From: SAR324 cluster bacterium
GTDB lineage: Bacteria > SAR324 > NAC60-12
Length of the DNA stretch: 51,439 nt
Reading direction: 5' to 3'
NCBI GenBank assembly: GCA_029245725.1
Contig: JAQWOT010000129.1
Coordinates: forward strand, 1-51,439
The notes below the pieces were generated by a model. That model did no database searches. It saw only the letters and a list, made by a program, of their open reading frames with translations, and was not told the origin of the DNA. Within the stretch, counting starts at the first letter, position 1. Each line of letters opens with the position of its first letter. The translations under genes were made by a program, and so were the position numbers. Of the stretch, positions 28,059-37,390 are shown one piece after another.

Positions 28059-28771
28059 ACCCCGAGCAATATCCTGCCGTCTTGCTGCATGGTCTGGCTT
28101 GTGATCCTTACCTCTGGGAAACAACTGAAGGACATCTTCAGAGAGCTGGTTTTGAGGTACACCAACCTCTTATGCGAAATCAAGATTCTATCTCCAAAAT
28201 GGCGGAGTTCGTTTTGGAGGAGGTCGAGGGAGAATTCATTCTTGGGGGACTTTCAATGGGTGGCTATGTCTCCTTTGAAATTTGGAGAAAGGCTCCAGGG
28301 CGTGTAAAGGCCCTGATTCTCTGTGATACAAACTATCGACTGGACACTCCAGAGCGTGTAAAGGCCCGTGAACAAACAATGCGACTGGTGGAAAAGGGCA
28401 ATTTTGATCAGATGGCTAGCCGTTTCCATGGGATGCTAACAGCTCAGGATTATCTAAATGATGTTCAGAAATCAGAGAAGCTGAAGGCGATGATCTATCG
28501 AACTTCCCCTGAAGAATATTTAAGGCAGCAAACTGCAATTTTTAACCGTCCGGACAGTACTGAAACTTTGGCAGCGATTGACTGTCCTACCCTGATTCTG
28601 TGTGGGGAGTTTGATCAAATGACTCCTCCTGCTGTTCATCAGGAAATGGCTGCTAAAATAACAAGAGCTCAACTTGAAATCATCTCAGGGGCTGGACATC
28701 TATCCACTCTAGAAGCTGGCGACAAGGTAGGACCACTTATTTGTAATTGGTTACTGGGATTAGCCGATTGA
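28055..28771 (+). CDS. Alpha/beta hydrolase
   Basis: 238 residues of the alpha/beta-hydrolase fold. Oxyanion region LLHGLACDPYLW, nucleophile elbow GGLSMGG (Ser67), catalytic Asp in CGEFDQMTPP and His in GAGHLST are all present, so it should be active. No signal peptide. Substrate unknown: esters, lactones or related small molecules are typical. It is coupled to msrB by an ATGA overlap. A 13-bp direct repeat inside it (CGTGTAAAGGCCC, near 28300 and 28354) simply codes two RVKA segments. Confidence 0.9.
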   Translation: MNPEQYPAVLLHGLACDPYLWETTEGHLQRAGFEVHQPLMRNQDSISKMAEFVLEEVEGEFILGGLSMGGYVSFEIWRKAPGRVKALILCDTNYRLDTPERVKAREQTMRLVEKGNFDQMASRFHGMLTAQDYLNDVQKSEKLKAMIYRTSPEEYLRQQTAIFNRPDSTETLAAIDCPTLILCGEFDQMTPPAVHQEMAAKITRAQLEIISGAGHLSTLEAGDKVGPLICNWLLGLAD

Positions 28772-29007
28772 TCAAAATTCTTTTCATGATTGAATAAGCC
28801 TGAGAATCCAAGATTCAGCAGAAAAACTGACGAAGTGTCCGTTAATTGAGTTCAAATGACCCCGTGAATTAATAGAAGCTTAGATTCCTTGACTTACCTA
28901 CGGCTTGAGCGAGGTATGGATTTCCTTCTTGATAATTTGCCTGCTTGAATGTTGGAGAGTCTTATCAGCTGCTTGCTTAGGATGATCTTTACCCATAGGA
29001 GTCAGAC

Positions 29008-29871
29008 ATGTTTAAGCAATCGACCATCGAACTTTACGATGAATACACAAGCTCAAGATTGCCACGACGTCATTTTCTGGAGATATTGGCCTTATTAGCA
29101 GGGGGGCCCACAGCTCCAGTAGCTCTGCTACCAGTATTGGAGAATAATTATGCGATGGCCGCCCAGGTAGTAGCGGAGCAGAATATCTGGCTGACGGCTG
29201 GGACTAATGAAATTCTGAGACCAAATGGCCCTATTCAAGCTTACGTCGCAAAACCAAAGAACGCATAAAGCTACCTGCTGTGACAGTGATTCATGAGAAT
29301 CGAGGTTTGAATCCGCATATCATGGACATTTCTCGGAGAGCAGCGGTGGAGGGTTACTTGGCCTTAGCACCTGATGCTCTCAGTCGGGGGGGAGTTGCCA
29401 AATGATCAGGATCAGGCTCGTAGCTTGATTCGGGAACTGGACAGGGGAATCACCCAGCAGGACTACTTGTCTTCAGTCAGTTTCGCCAAGAATCACAGCG
29501 ATAGTTCCGGAAGAGTTGGCTGCGTCAGTTTTTGTTGGGGAGGTGGGATGGCAATTCAATTGGCTGTAAACTCAACTGAGTTTAGTTGCTCAGTTTCTTT
29601 CTACAGAAGTCAAGTCAGCGCCGAGGATGCGCCTAAGATGAAAATTACTTTAGTGTTACACTATGCGGGCCTGGATGAACGAATCAATAAAGGCATTCCT
29701 GAATTCATCAATGTACTGACAGTAAACGCTGCTCCTTTCACAATGCATATGTACCCCGGTGTCAACCACACGTTCCATAACGAGACCAATGGTGCACGTT
29801 TCGACCAAGATTCAGCAAAGCTAGCCTGGCAAAGAACGGTTGCATTCTGGAACCACTACATCAAGATTTAA
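29008..29871 (+). pseudogene. Frameshifted dienelactone hydrolase, YghX-like
   Basis: Three frames together give one dienelactone-hydrolase protein close to the YghX type. Frame 1 (29008-29268) has AGGAGT before the ATG, a signal-like NSSRLPRRHFLE-style N-terminus and AYVAKPK. Frame 2 gives [20 protein letters not shown] and LALAPDALS. Frame 3 (to 29871) holds the nucleophile block SFCWGGGMAIQLA, LDERIN, GVNHTFHN and WQRTVAFWNHY. The breaks are near 29255-29268 and at the G7 run 29386-29392. The catalytic Cys, Asp and His codons all survive, so decay is recent, or the shifts are sequencing errors in homopolymers. No partner genes are adjacent. Confidence 0.85.
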
Positions 29872-30149
29872 TACCTACTTTGATCACCGGGCTCTAAGCT
29901 CGGTCCTCAGATCAGATCACTCTACATATCCCCATCCATCGACCTGATTTGTTTATTAAAATCAGGATCTGACTAAATTATTGTTCAGCAAAAATTATAT
30001 ATGATAAATTTTTTTCCAACAAAAATTAAACTGTATATGGAAAGAATTTAGAAAAAAATTTAAAATTATTTTGCAAGTGCGAAAAAATTAAGTAAAATTA
30101 CTAAACATAAACTAAAAATTAATTAACAATTTTTTCTACAGGAGACAAT

Positions 30150-30377
30150 ATGCTTCCCGCCTATCAAAGATATCAAGAAATTGAGCTTCAACGGTATTTC
30201 AAGAATGAGTATCGAGATGACTGGGAGTTTGCAATGACCCAGTTTGTCAAAGTGCGAGAAGAGAGAAAAAGTGTGTCAGTTCGTCAGTTTTTTCTCAAGG
30301 GTTGGCAAGGTCTGCTAGGTTTTGCTGGTATTCACAAGCAGTATGGGATTGATCACAAGCATCCTCAAGCCGTCTAA
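30150..30377 (+). CDS. Small charged protein of 75 residues, unknown function
   Basis: MLPAYQRYQEIELQRYFKNE begins a 75-residue soluble protein rich in Arg, Lys, Glu and aromatic residues, with no signal peptide. The ribosome-binding site AGGAGA lies six bases before the ATG, one of the best in the window. The 270 bases upstream are very AT-rich and hold no other gene, which suits a strong promoter. A long imperfect hairpin begins three bases after the stop. I do not recognise the family; the C-terminus (GIHKQYGIDHKHPQAV) is His-rich. Likely a real, well-expressed small protein. Confidence 0.65.
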   Translation: MLPAYQRYQEIELQRYFKNEYRDDWEFAMTQFVKVREERKSVSVRQFFLKGWQGLLGFAGIHKQYGIDHKHPQAV

Positions 30378-30379
30378 TC

Positions 30380-30447
30380 ATCGCTTGAAGGCAGGAGGTC
30401 TCGTCAAAGATGTGGGGCCTTCCTGCTTACCCAGACTTTCAAGCGAT
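30380..30447. terminator. Long two-part hairpin after the 75-residue gene
   Basis: ATCGCTTGAA at 30380-30389 pairs perfectly with TTCAAGCGAT at 30438-30447. Inside it GCAGGAGGTC (30391-30400) pairs with GGCCTTCCTGC (30416-30426) with one bulge. No T tract follows, so it is not a classical terminator; it could be a transcript-stabilising or regulatory structure, or a bidirectional stop. The remaining bases to 30685 hold no gene that I can see. Confidence 0.5.
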
Positions 30448-30685
30448 CATTGTTCTGATCAATAACCTCTATCTACTCCCACCTAATCTTAGATTTTTTT
30501 GGTTTGGATCAGAAACCGAAGGCTCAATTAGGCCTCATTTGAATCCTCCACAAATCTCCGATCAATCCCTTCTTTATTATTGGTAGTAAATCCAAGGGTG
30601 GACACCAAAAGTGATCTACGGCAGACTATCTCCATTTAGTTAAATGAGTGTCTTGTAAATTCGATTCTTCAATCTCCCACCCTTG

Positions 30686-31117
30686 ATGTTTAGCAAACTT
30701 TCCCAATCGTCTCAGTTTTGGATAACGTTGATCCTAGTGGTAGCTGTCCATTTGCTCATCATATTTGTAGCGCTGATGGATTATCAAACGATTGATCGCG
30801 CCTCATCGAAAGAGAATCTGGCGGAACCAGAAGTTGTGAAATCAGAGTCCCCTTGCGATGGAAAAGATCTGACTGGCAAGAACAGAGAAGTAGTTGGAGA
30901 TCGGGTGAACCTGAGAGTCGGACCTGGAACCAAGTTTGAGAAGGTTACTTACGTAAATCCCAACGATTCAGATCAGGAGTTGGTGGCTAGGTTGGAATCC
31001 GGTATGAGAGTTCTAGAACAGTGTCTCTCAGGAGATTGGGCAAGAGTGATGGTTGATCGGCCAGCCCGTTACAAAGAAAGCCACAAAGGCTGGGTTGCTC
31101 GGGAATATTTACGCTAA
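30686..31117 (+). CDS. Membrane-anchored protein with bacterial SH3 domain
   Basis: 143 residues from the ATG at 30686 (a TTG three bases earlier is less likely). One N-terminal transmembrane segment (FWITLILVVAVHLLIIFVALM) puts the rest in the periplasm. The C-terminal half is an SH3b domain: NREVVGDRVNLRVGPGTKFEKV, then CLSGDWARVMVDR and GWVAREYLR. Such domains bind peptidoglycan or proteins. It is convergent with the LDH2-family gene, 12 bases apart, with no terminator visible. Confidence 0.8.
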   Translation: MFSKLSQSSQFWITLILVVAVHLLIIFVALMDYQTIDRASSKENLAEPEVVKSESPCDGKDLTGKNREVVGDRVNLRVGPGTKFEKVTYVNPNDSDQELVARLESGMRVLEQCLSGDWARVMVDRPARYKESHKGWVAREYLR

Positions 31118-31129
31118 AATTGGTATAAA

Positions 31130-32215
31130 TCAGTTGTAACCAAGTTCTTTCACACCATAAATTCCGCAAAGTCTGCTGAATTCTTCTTCCAGATAAGCTG
31201 GTATTGGAACTCCAAGCTCCGATCTTTCCTCTTTGACCCGCCACTCACGATCTCCAGGTGCCATAACAGCCATTCCTTCTTGTGCTGGTAAGGAACGCAG
31301 TTCCTGTAAATAGTTCTGCATCAATTCCATGAAAGTAGAACGAGAGACAAAAAGATCTGGCTTAAGAACCATGAAAAATTGGCCAAGATGCCTGGGGATT
31401 GACAAATCGTCAGAGTTCATCTTTAAGATTTGTGAGCAAAAAGGCATACCCGTTAGAGGTGAACAAAGCACTTCGATCATCCCACCCAGAGCTGCACCCT
31501 TGTAGCTATAGTCGTTGCCACCAAAGGAATTGAGCGCAACGGCTTCTTTGTGATTCTTCGTTGGTTGTCCGTTTTTATCGACGGCAATATCGTCAGGTAA
31601 TGGTCGTCCTTGAGCTTCATAATCGGCCACACGATTCCAAGGAACACAGCTTGTAGCCATGTCTATTAGGAATGGCGTATCATTGTCGACTGGGGCTGCG
31701 AATGCGATCGGGTTTGTACCATGGAAGGGCTTTTTCGATCCATGAGGCAAAACTAGAGTGTCAGTGTTGGAGAAACCAAAGGCAAGAAATCCCTCATTTG
31801 CAGCTTCTTCAACGTAACTACCAAGTGCTCCCAGATGTGAAGAGTGAATCACTGAAATCATACTGATTCCGTAAGTTTTGGCTTTTTGGATTCCCTCCTC
31901 AATCGCACGATAAGATGCATAATGTCCAAAGCCGTTGTTTGCATTGACCTCAACTGCGACTGGGGTTACTTCCCTCACTTCTAGTTGTGATTTTCCATTG
32001 ACCCGCCCTCCTCGAACAACCTTTTCATAGTGTGGTAATAATCGTACACCATGGCTATCCACACCTTTTATAGAGGCTGAGCAAAGAGTTTTGGCAACTG
32101 CTGAAGCGCTCTCACTTCGGGTTCCTGCTTTTTCCAGAACAGTTATCAGGAACTGGTTCAATTCCTCCACGGAGGAACGCTTCATTTGATTTTCCCAGTC
32201 TCGATTCTCGCTCAT
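31130..32215 (-). CDS. Malate/L-lactate dehydrogenase (LDH2) family oxidoreductase
   Basis: 361 residues. The family covers malate, L-sulfolactate, ureidoglycolate and 2,3-diketo-gulonate reductases, all NAD(P)-dependent and unlike classical LDH. Seen here: the catalytic region DSHGVRLLPHY, then HSSHLGALGSY, HGTNPIAFAAPV and FLIDMATSCVPW. It is the last gene of the catabolic operon, 16 bases after uxuB, so a role in processing a 2-keto or 2-hydroxy sugar acid from the imported sugar is likely. Diketogulonate or hexuronate-derived keto acids are candidates; the exact substrate is inference. Confidence 0.88.
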   Translation of the reverse strand: MSENRDWENQMKRSSVEELNQFLITVLEKAGTRSESASAVAKTLCSASIKGVDSHGVRLLPHYEKVVRGGRVNGKSQLEVREVTPVAVEVNANNGFGHYASYRAIEEGIQKAKTYGISMISVIHSSHLGALGSYVEEAANEGFLAFGFSNTDTLVLPHGSKKPFHGTNPIAFAAPVDNDTPFLIDMATSCVPWNRVADYEAQGRPLPDDIAVDKNGQPTKNHKEAVALNSFGGNDYSYKGAALGGMIEVLCSPLTGMPFCSQILKMNSDDLSIPRHLGQFFMVLKPDLFVSRSTFMELMQNYLQELRSLPAQEGMAVMAPGDREWRVKEERSELGVPIPAYLEEEFSRLCGIYGVKELGYN

Positions 32216-32231
32216 CGAATGTCTCTGTTGA

Positions 32232-33716
32232 TTAGGCTATTACCGTTTGCCGCAGCACTGAACGCACCCCATTCTCTGTTAGTTCTTGAAGGACTGAGGT
32301 AAGTTGCTGAGAGAATATAGTATTATTAGCTAGGTCGCTGCTGAAGATTTCCTCTATTTGCAGTAATTGATTTACGTATTCTGTAGTCTTTTCACTATTC
32401 AACTGACCATTAAGAAATCCAGACTCTTGGGCAAGCTGACGCAGCTTTGGAGTCAAGGGGTCCTGCACCTCAAAACTATTACCATTCTCCTGAATTCCCG
32501 TCACATAGCGCATCCAGCCTGCAATGGCGAGCAGGACCCTTTTTGGAAGTCGATTGGCAGCATGATGATCGCGGAGGGTACCTAATAATCTTTGAGGGAG
32601 CTTCTGGGAGCCATCCATCGCAATTTGATAGAGGCGATGATTGAGTTCTGGGTTTTGATAGCGTGCCATAAGGTCATGGGCATAGGCCTGAAGATCAATC
32701 CCTGCAGGCATACTGAGAGTTGGAATGATCTCATCCTGCCACATTCCAAGAAGGAGCTTTTGAAAATCAGAATCACTGGCGGCATCAGCAACAAACTCAT
32801 GGCCTGCCATGAAGCCTAAATAGGCCAGAGTCGAGTGTGTGCCATTAAGCATTCTTAATTTCATGTGCTCGAATGGTGTTACATCATCAACCATGGTTAC
32901 CCCGACTTCTTCCCAAGCCGGACGACCTTCACAAAAATTGTCCTCCAGGACCCATTGAGAAAAACTCTCAGTGACTACAGCTCCTTGATCTTCTAAGCCA
33001 AGCTGCTTTTGCACATTCTGATGATCTTTCTCTGTAGTCGCGGGTACGATCCGGTCAACCATTGAGCTTGGACAGGTAACGCGATCGTTGATCCAGTCTG
33101 CAAGTTCAGCATCACGAAGTTTTGCAAATTCGATGAGTAGTCCCCTCAGCACTTTGCCGTTGCTCGGCAGATTGTCACAACTAACAATGCTGAACGGACC
33201 CAAATCTTGTTTCCAACGCCGATTAAGTGCCTCACAAAGATAACCCAAGGCGGAGCTAGGTTGATTTGTGTTTTCGAGATCTGCTATCACTTGAGGGTGT
33301 TTCTGGTTTAAACGACCCGTAGCTGGATCGTGACAGTAGCCCTTTTCGGTGACTGTTAAGGAAACAACTTTGGTTTCTGGGTGACAAAGCCGATTGAGGG
33401 CAGCTGCTGGGTTCTCAGGAGCACAAAGTACCTCACGAACGGCTCCAATGACTTCCATACGCTGCCCGCAGCGGTCATTCTCCACCAGAGTGTATAATCC
33501 ATCTTGGGGAGCCAATTGATCTCGCACATTTGGGCTCCGAAGACTGATACCGGAGATGGACCAGTTTCCAGGGTATAGGCTCAGTAACTTGTCAGTATAC
33601 CAAGCTTGGTGAGCGCGATGAAATGCGCCGATACCAAGATGAACAATACCAATCCCACAGGATTCTCGAGGGTAGCGATTACCAAATTTTTCTTGCAGTG
33701 CTAATGCGCGACTCAT
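32232..33716 (-). CDS. uxuB: Fructuronate reductase / mannitol dehydrogenase family
   Basis: 494 residues. N-terminal NAD-binding segment IVHLGIGAFHRAHQAWYTD; catalytic and binding blocks SCDNLPSNGKVLRG, SMVDRIVPATT and MKLRMLNGTHSTLAYLG (Lys and His conserved) match the long-chain mannitol dehydrogenase family. Beside uxaC the expected reaction is D-fructuronate to D-mannonate with NADH. A mannitol or arabinitol dehydrogenase would be the alternative, but the neighbour argues against it. The start overlaps the uxaC stop by four bases. No mannonate dehydratase (uxuA) follows. Confidence 0.88.
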   Translation of the reverse strand: MSRALALQEKFGNRYPRESCGIGIVHLGIGAFHRAHQAWYTDKLLSLYPGNWSISGISLRSPNVRDQLAPQDGLYTLVENDRCGQRMEVIGAVREVLCAPENPAAALNRLCHPETKVVSLTVTEKGYCHDPATGRLNQKHPQVIADLENTNQPSSALGYLCEALNRRWKQDLGPFSIVSCDNLPSNGKVLRGLLIEFAKLRDAELADWINDRVTCPSSMVDRIVPATTEKDHQNVQKQLGLEDQGAVVTESFSQWVLEDNFCEGRPAWEEVGVTMVDDVTPFEHMKLRMLNGTHSTLAYLGFMAGHEFVADAASDSDFQKLLLGMWQDEIIPTLSMPAGIDLQAYAHDLMARYQNPELNHRLYQIAMDGSQKLPQRLLGTLRDHHAANRLPKRVLLAIAGWMRYVTGIQENGNSFEVQDPLTPKLRQLAQESGFLNGQLNSEKTTEYVNQLLQIEEIFSSDLANNTIFSQQLTSVLQELTENGVRSVLRQTVIA

Positions 33717-35143
33717 TTTTCCTCATTGAATCGATAAGCTTTCTTTACGAGCTGGTAGGCTAAATCAATTGCAACTTCCCTAGCTTCCTCTTCGCTCATT
33801 CGATGTTCACAGACGAGTTCTGCCAGATAGCGGCAGTCAATTCGTCGAGCTAAATCGTGTCTAGCAGGGATTGACATGAAAGCTCGGGTGTCATCATTGA
33901 AACCAACAGTGTTGTAAAAACCTGTGGTTTCGTTTGTTTGTCTACGGAAGCGTAACATCCCTTCTGGACTGTCATAGAACCACCAGGCAGGGCCTAGCTT
34001 GAGGATAGGATAGTGTCCAGCAAGTGGGGCTAACTCTCGGCTGTAGCTGGTCTCATCAAGGGTGAACAGAATCATGCTGAGTCGAGGTTCATTGCCAAAT
34101 TTGTTTAGTAGTGGTCTAAGCCCATTGACATAATCAGTCGTTATTGGGATATCCGCTCCTTTGTCACGACCAAAACGTTCGAAGAGCGGTTGATTATGAT
34201 TACGGAAGGATCCCGGATGCAACTGGACAACAAGGTCATCGTCCAGACTCATCCTCACCATTTCTGTGATCATTTGTCCGCGGAATTGGTCTGCTTCTAC
34301 AGCACTGAGATTCCTTGCTAGTGCTCCCGACAAAAGCCGCTCACATTCGGCTCGGGAAAGATCTGCTGTAGTTCCAGTTGGGTGCCCATGATCTGTGGAA
34401 GTAGCTCCCATCGACTTGAAAAATTCTCGTCGCTGTTGCAAGGCCTTCAGGTACCCATTCCAGGTATTAGCATTTTCTCCAGTAATTTCAGCCAACTTCC
34501 CAATATTTTCAGCAAAGCCCTCAAACTCAGGATCAACCACTGGATCTGGGCGGAATGCGGTAATGACATTACCCTGCCAGCCTGAATCTTTTATTGTTTG
34601 ATGGTGAGTCAGGGGATCAAGAGGAGATTCAGTTGTTGCCAAGATCTCGATTTGAAAGCGTTCGAACAAGGCACGCGGACGAAAGGCTTCGCTTGAGAGT
34701 TTTGCGTTCACTTCGTCATAAATTTGGTCGGCATTCTCCAGCAGCATGGGAACATTGATTCCTAGAACCTCATGCAGGGCGTGATCGAACCAAATCTTCG
34801 ACGGAGTCCCACGAAACAGATAATAATGTTCAGTAAATATTCGCCAAATTTTCCTGTGATCCATTTCTGTAGGTGAACTGTCACGAGTCGGAATTCCCAA
34901 GTCTGTTAGGGAAATCCCATGACTGTAGAGCATTCGGAATAGGTAGTGATCAGGAATCAGGAAGAGTTCTGTCGCATTACCAAAATTTTGGTTTAGAGCA
35001 AACCAACTTGGATCGGTATGACCATGTGGACTAACGATGGGGAGATCACGGACTTCCTCATAAAGTCTTCGCGCAACATTGCGTTGGGATGGATCTGAAC
35101 TGAACAGTCTATCTGGGTGATTAAATGGCGAATAGGGTTTCAT
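33713..35143 (-). CDS. uxaC: Uronate isomerase (glucuronate isomerase)
   Basis: 476 residues from MKPYSPFNHPDRLF, the E. coli length. The ATG at 35143 follows GGAG by eight bases; upstream starts at 35149 and 35239 are less likely. It interconverts D-glucuronate and D-fructuronate (or galacturonate and tagaturonate). The metal-binding amidohydrolase-like block SPHGHTDPSWFA is near the N-terminus, and IPDHYLFRMLYSHG and LHPGSFRNHN follow. Its neighbours are nagA upstream and uxuB downstream, which ties an amino-sugar pathway and a uronate pathway to one transcript. Confidence 0.93.
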   Translation of the reverse strand: MKPYSPFNHPDRLFSSDPSQRNVARRLYEEVRDLPIVSPHGHTDPSWFALNQNFGNATELFLIPDHYLFRMLYSHGISLTDLGIPTRDSSPTEMDHRKIWRIFTEHYYLFRGTPSKIWFDHALHEVLGINVPMLLENADQIYDEVNAKLSSEAFRPRALFERFQIEILATTESPLDPLTHHQTIKDSGWQGNVITAFRPDPVVDPEFEGFAENIGKLAEITGENANTWNGYLKALQQRREFFKSMGATSTDHGHPTGTTADLSRAECERLLSGALARNLSAVEADQFRGQMITEMVRMSLDDDLVVQLHPGSFRNHNQPLFERFGRDKGADIPITTDYVNGLRPLLNKFGNEPRLSMILFTLDETSYSRELAPLAGHYPILKLGPAWWFYDSPEGMLRFRRQTNETTGFYNTVGFNDDTRAFMSIPARHDLARRIDCRYLAELVCEHRMSEEEAREVAIDLAYQLVKKAYRFNEEK

Positions 35144-35187
35144 TAGCATCGCTCCATTTGAGTTTTTGTGTGTTTCCAGTTGTTTCT

Positions 35188-36312
35188 TCAATGAATTTTG
35201 ATGAACTGCGTGCCAAGTTGAACAGATGCTGGGCTCCAACGGTCATTGATGTATTCCCACTCCAACAATTCAGCAAGATCTCCAACATTTTGTGTGGTTG
35301 GCCAGCCCAATAGCTTTCTAGGTTGGATTGAGGTCCAGCGAATTCCTTGTTCAAGAGAGACGTTGTACCAACTTATGACATTTTGCAGACATTCCAGCAG
35401 AGTTGCTGCTGAACCAGCAAGATTCTGGGTTCCAAAGAGATGCACCACACCTTCAGGTTTGGATTGAATCTTTGTAGCGCCTAAAAAATAGATTCCAGGA
35501 ACTGCCCCAGAAGCTGCTGTTCCATCACTGACTAAGATGGTTCGGTCTGAACCCTTGGCTTTGATATAGACGCTCAGTACATGAGGTTTCTGATGAAAGC
35601 CATCCGCAATAAAACTAGCAGAAAGACCTTCCTCAGCAAGTTGGCTCAGAATCGGATTGTCAACTTTCGGTAATAACTGGGCAACCCCATTGCCCAAGTG
35701 TGTTGATAACGATGCCCCAGCATTCACTGCTTTTCGGATATCTTCATGCGAAGCGTTCGTATGACCGAGAGATACGCGGACTCCACTTTCAACACATTTG
35801 GCAATCAATTCAAGGACACCAGGCATCTCTGGAGCCACAGTCAGAAGCTTGATTCGACCTCCTGCTGCAGCTTGCCAACTCGCGAACTTTTCCCAAGATG
35901 GCTTTTCTCCCATGAACTGAGAAGGATGGCAACCTGCAAAACCTTGTGCTGGATTGAGAAAAGGTCCCTCTAGGTGATATCCCTGCACCATCATCTGTGC
36001 AATGGGAGAGAACGCCCGTGCCCTCTCTAATGCTTCAAAGTTTTGATGCAAATCTACTTGATCAGCAGTGATCAAAGTCGGAAGTACGTTGGTCACCCCA
36101 GTTTTCAGGAGAGCCTGCATCGATCGATGGAATTCTTCGGGGTTTAAGTCTGGATTGTTAAAATCAATGCCAGCAAAACCATTGAGCTGGATATCACACA
36201 ACCCAAGGGTTCTCTTTCTTTCAGATTGAACTGCACCATCAACAGTCTGAAGGGACTCTTTTAGAGTCCCTTGTTCATCGACGTGAATTTTTTGGTCAGC
36301 TGAAAAGAGCAT
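35188..36312 (-). CDS. nagA: N-acetylglucosamine-6-phosphate deacetylase
   Basis: 374 residues of the amidohydrolase superfamily. Metal and substrate motifs: YHLEGPFLNP (Glu and His), VSLGHTNAS, LSTHLGNG, and the catalytic Asp in LVSDGTAASG. The HLFN motif usual in NagA reads HLGN here, a small departure. It removes the acetyl group from GlcNAc-6-phosphate, giving glucosamine-6-phosphate for NagB, whose gene is 8 kb upstream in the same operon. Its substrate must be phosphorylated, yet no kinase or PTS is in the operon. Confidence 0.92.
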   Translation of the reverse strand: MLFSADQKIHVDEQGTLKESLQTVDGAVQSERKRTLGLCDIQLNGFAGIDFNNPDLNPEEFHRSMQALLKTGVTNVLPTLITADQVDLHQNFEALERARAFSPIAQMMVQGYHLEGPFLNPAQGFAGCHPSQFMGEKPSWEKFASWQAAAGGRIKLLTVAPEMPGVLELIAKCVESGVRVSLGHTNASHEDIRKAVNAGASLSTHLGNGVAQLLPKVDNPILSQLAEEGLSASFIADGFHQKPHVLSVYIKAKGSDRTILVSDGTAASGAVPGIYFLGATKIQSKPEGVVHLFGTQNLAGSAATLLECLQNVISWYNVSLEQGIRWTSIQPRKLLGWPTTQNVGDLAELLEWEYINDRWSPASVQLGTQFIKIH

Positions 36313-36325
36313 GTTTCTACTAGGA

Positions 36326-37390
36326 TCAGGTTGGCTGAGAGACTCCAGACAATGCTAACTCGGCTTGCCGATGACAGGCCACGAAGTGATTAGGTTGGAC
36401 TTCTTCCAAGTCTGGTGCTTTTTGCCGACACAAATCAGTGGCAAAGGGGCATCTGGGATGGAAATGGCAACCACTAGGGGGATTGGACGGACTGGGCACA
36501 TCTCCCTCCAAGGGTTGCATCTTTGAGCGAATTCTGGGATCAGCAACCGGTACGGCTGATAGCAAAGCCGCGGTGTAAGGGTGTTTTGGAGCCAGGAAAA
36601 GCTCATCTGTTGGAGACATTTCTACAATCCGGCCCACATACATTACGGCCACACGATCGCTAATGTGACGAACGACACTCAAATCATGCGCAACAAACAG
36701 GTAAGTCAGCTTCAACTGTTCCTGCAGATCCAGCAATAAATTGAGTACCTGGGCCTGTACTGAAACATCCAAAGCAGAGACTGGCTCATCGGCTACGACC
36801 AGTCGAGGATTTAGCGCCAGGGCGCGGGCAATCACGATTCTTTGCCGCTGACCTCCACTAAACGCATGTGGAAACCGACGCATATATTCTGGTCTCAGGC
36901 CCACAAGATGAAGCAGATCAGCGACTCGATCACTTCGTTCTTTGCGATTGGCGACACCGTTGACCAAAAGAGGCTCACCAACAAGATCAAGTAAGTTCAT
37001 TCGAGGATTGAGAGAGGCAAATGGATCTTGAAAGATCATCTGCATCTCCTTACGTAGTGCTCTCAGTTGGTCACTGGTTAGTTGTGTCACATCCACCAAC
37101 TGCCCATCAGCTTGACGATAACGGATTTCACCAGATGTTGGATTGATGGCACGTAGCAGACATCGGGAAGTGGTTGTTTTTCCACAGCCACTTTCACCCA
37201 CAAGCCCTAAGGTCTCTCCCTGGTTTAAATGAAATGTAACCCCATCAACAGATTTTACCTGGCCTACTACACTTTTAAAAACCCCCTTTCGGATAGGAAA
37301 ATATTTTTTTAGCTCCTTGACATCTAGCAAGCGCTCCGGAGGCATGAGTGTACTAGCAGTCAAAGTTGATGGGGTTGGTTCAGCTGACAT
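36326..37390 (-). CDS. ABC transporter ATP-binding subunit, OppF/DppF type
   Basis: 354 residues from the ATG at 37390, which follows AGGAGG; a start at 37405 adds five. Walker [13 protein letters not shown], signature [15 protein letters not shown], Walker [13 protein letters not shown] and the switch His in FVAHDLSV are all intact. The C-terminal [14 protein letters not shown] segment is typical of OppD/OppF and can bind an iron-sulfur cluster. It energises the import system together with the OppD-like neighbour, whose stop it overlaps. Confidence 0.93.
   Translation of the reverse strand: MSAEPTPSTLTASTLMPPERLLDVKELKKYFPIRKGVFKSVVGQVKSVDGVTFHLNQGETLGLVGESGCGKTTTSRCLLRAINPTSGEIRYRQADGQLVDVTQLTSDQLRALRKEMQMIFQDPFASLNPRMNLLDLVGEPLLVNGVANRKERSDRVADLLHLVGLRPEYMRRFPHAFSGGQRQRIVIARALALNPRLVVADEPVSALDVSVQAQVLNLLLDLQEQLKLTYLFVAHDLSVVRHISDRVAVMYVGRIVEMSPTDELFLAPKHPYTAALLSAVPVADPRIRSKMQPLEGDVPSPSNPPSGCHFHPRCPFATDLCRQKAPDLEEVQPNHFVACHRQAELALSGVSQPT

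Noticed and set aside
28300-28366. 13-bp direct repeat CGTGTAAAGGCCC
   Set aside because: It lies inside the alpha/beta hydrolase gene and codes two similar RVKA segments; nothing suggests mobility.
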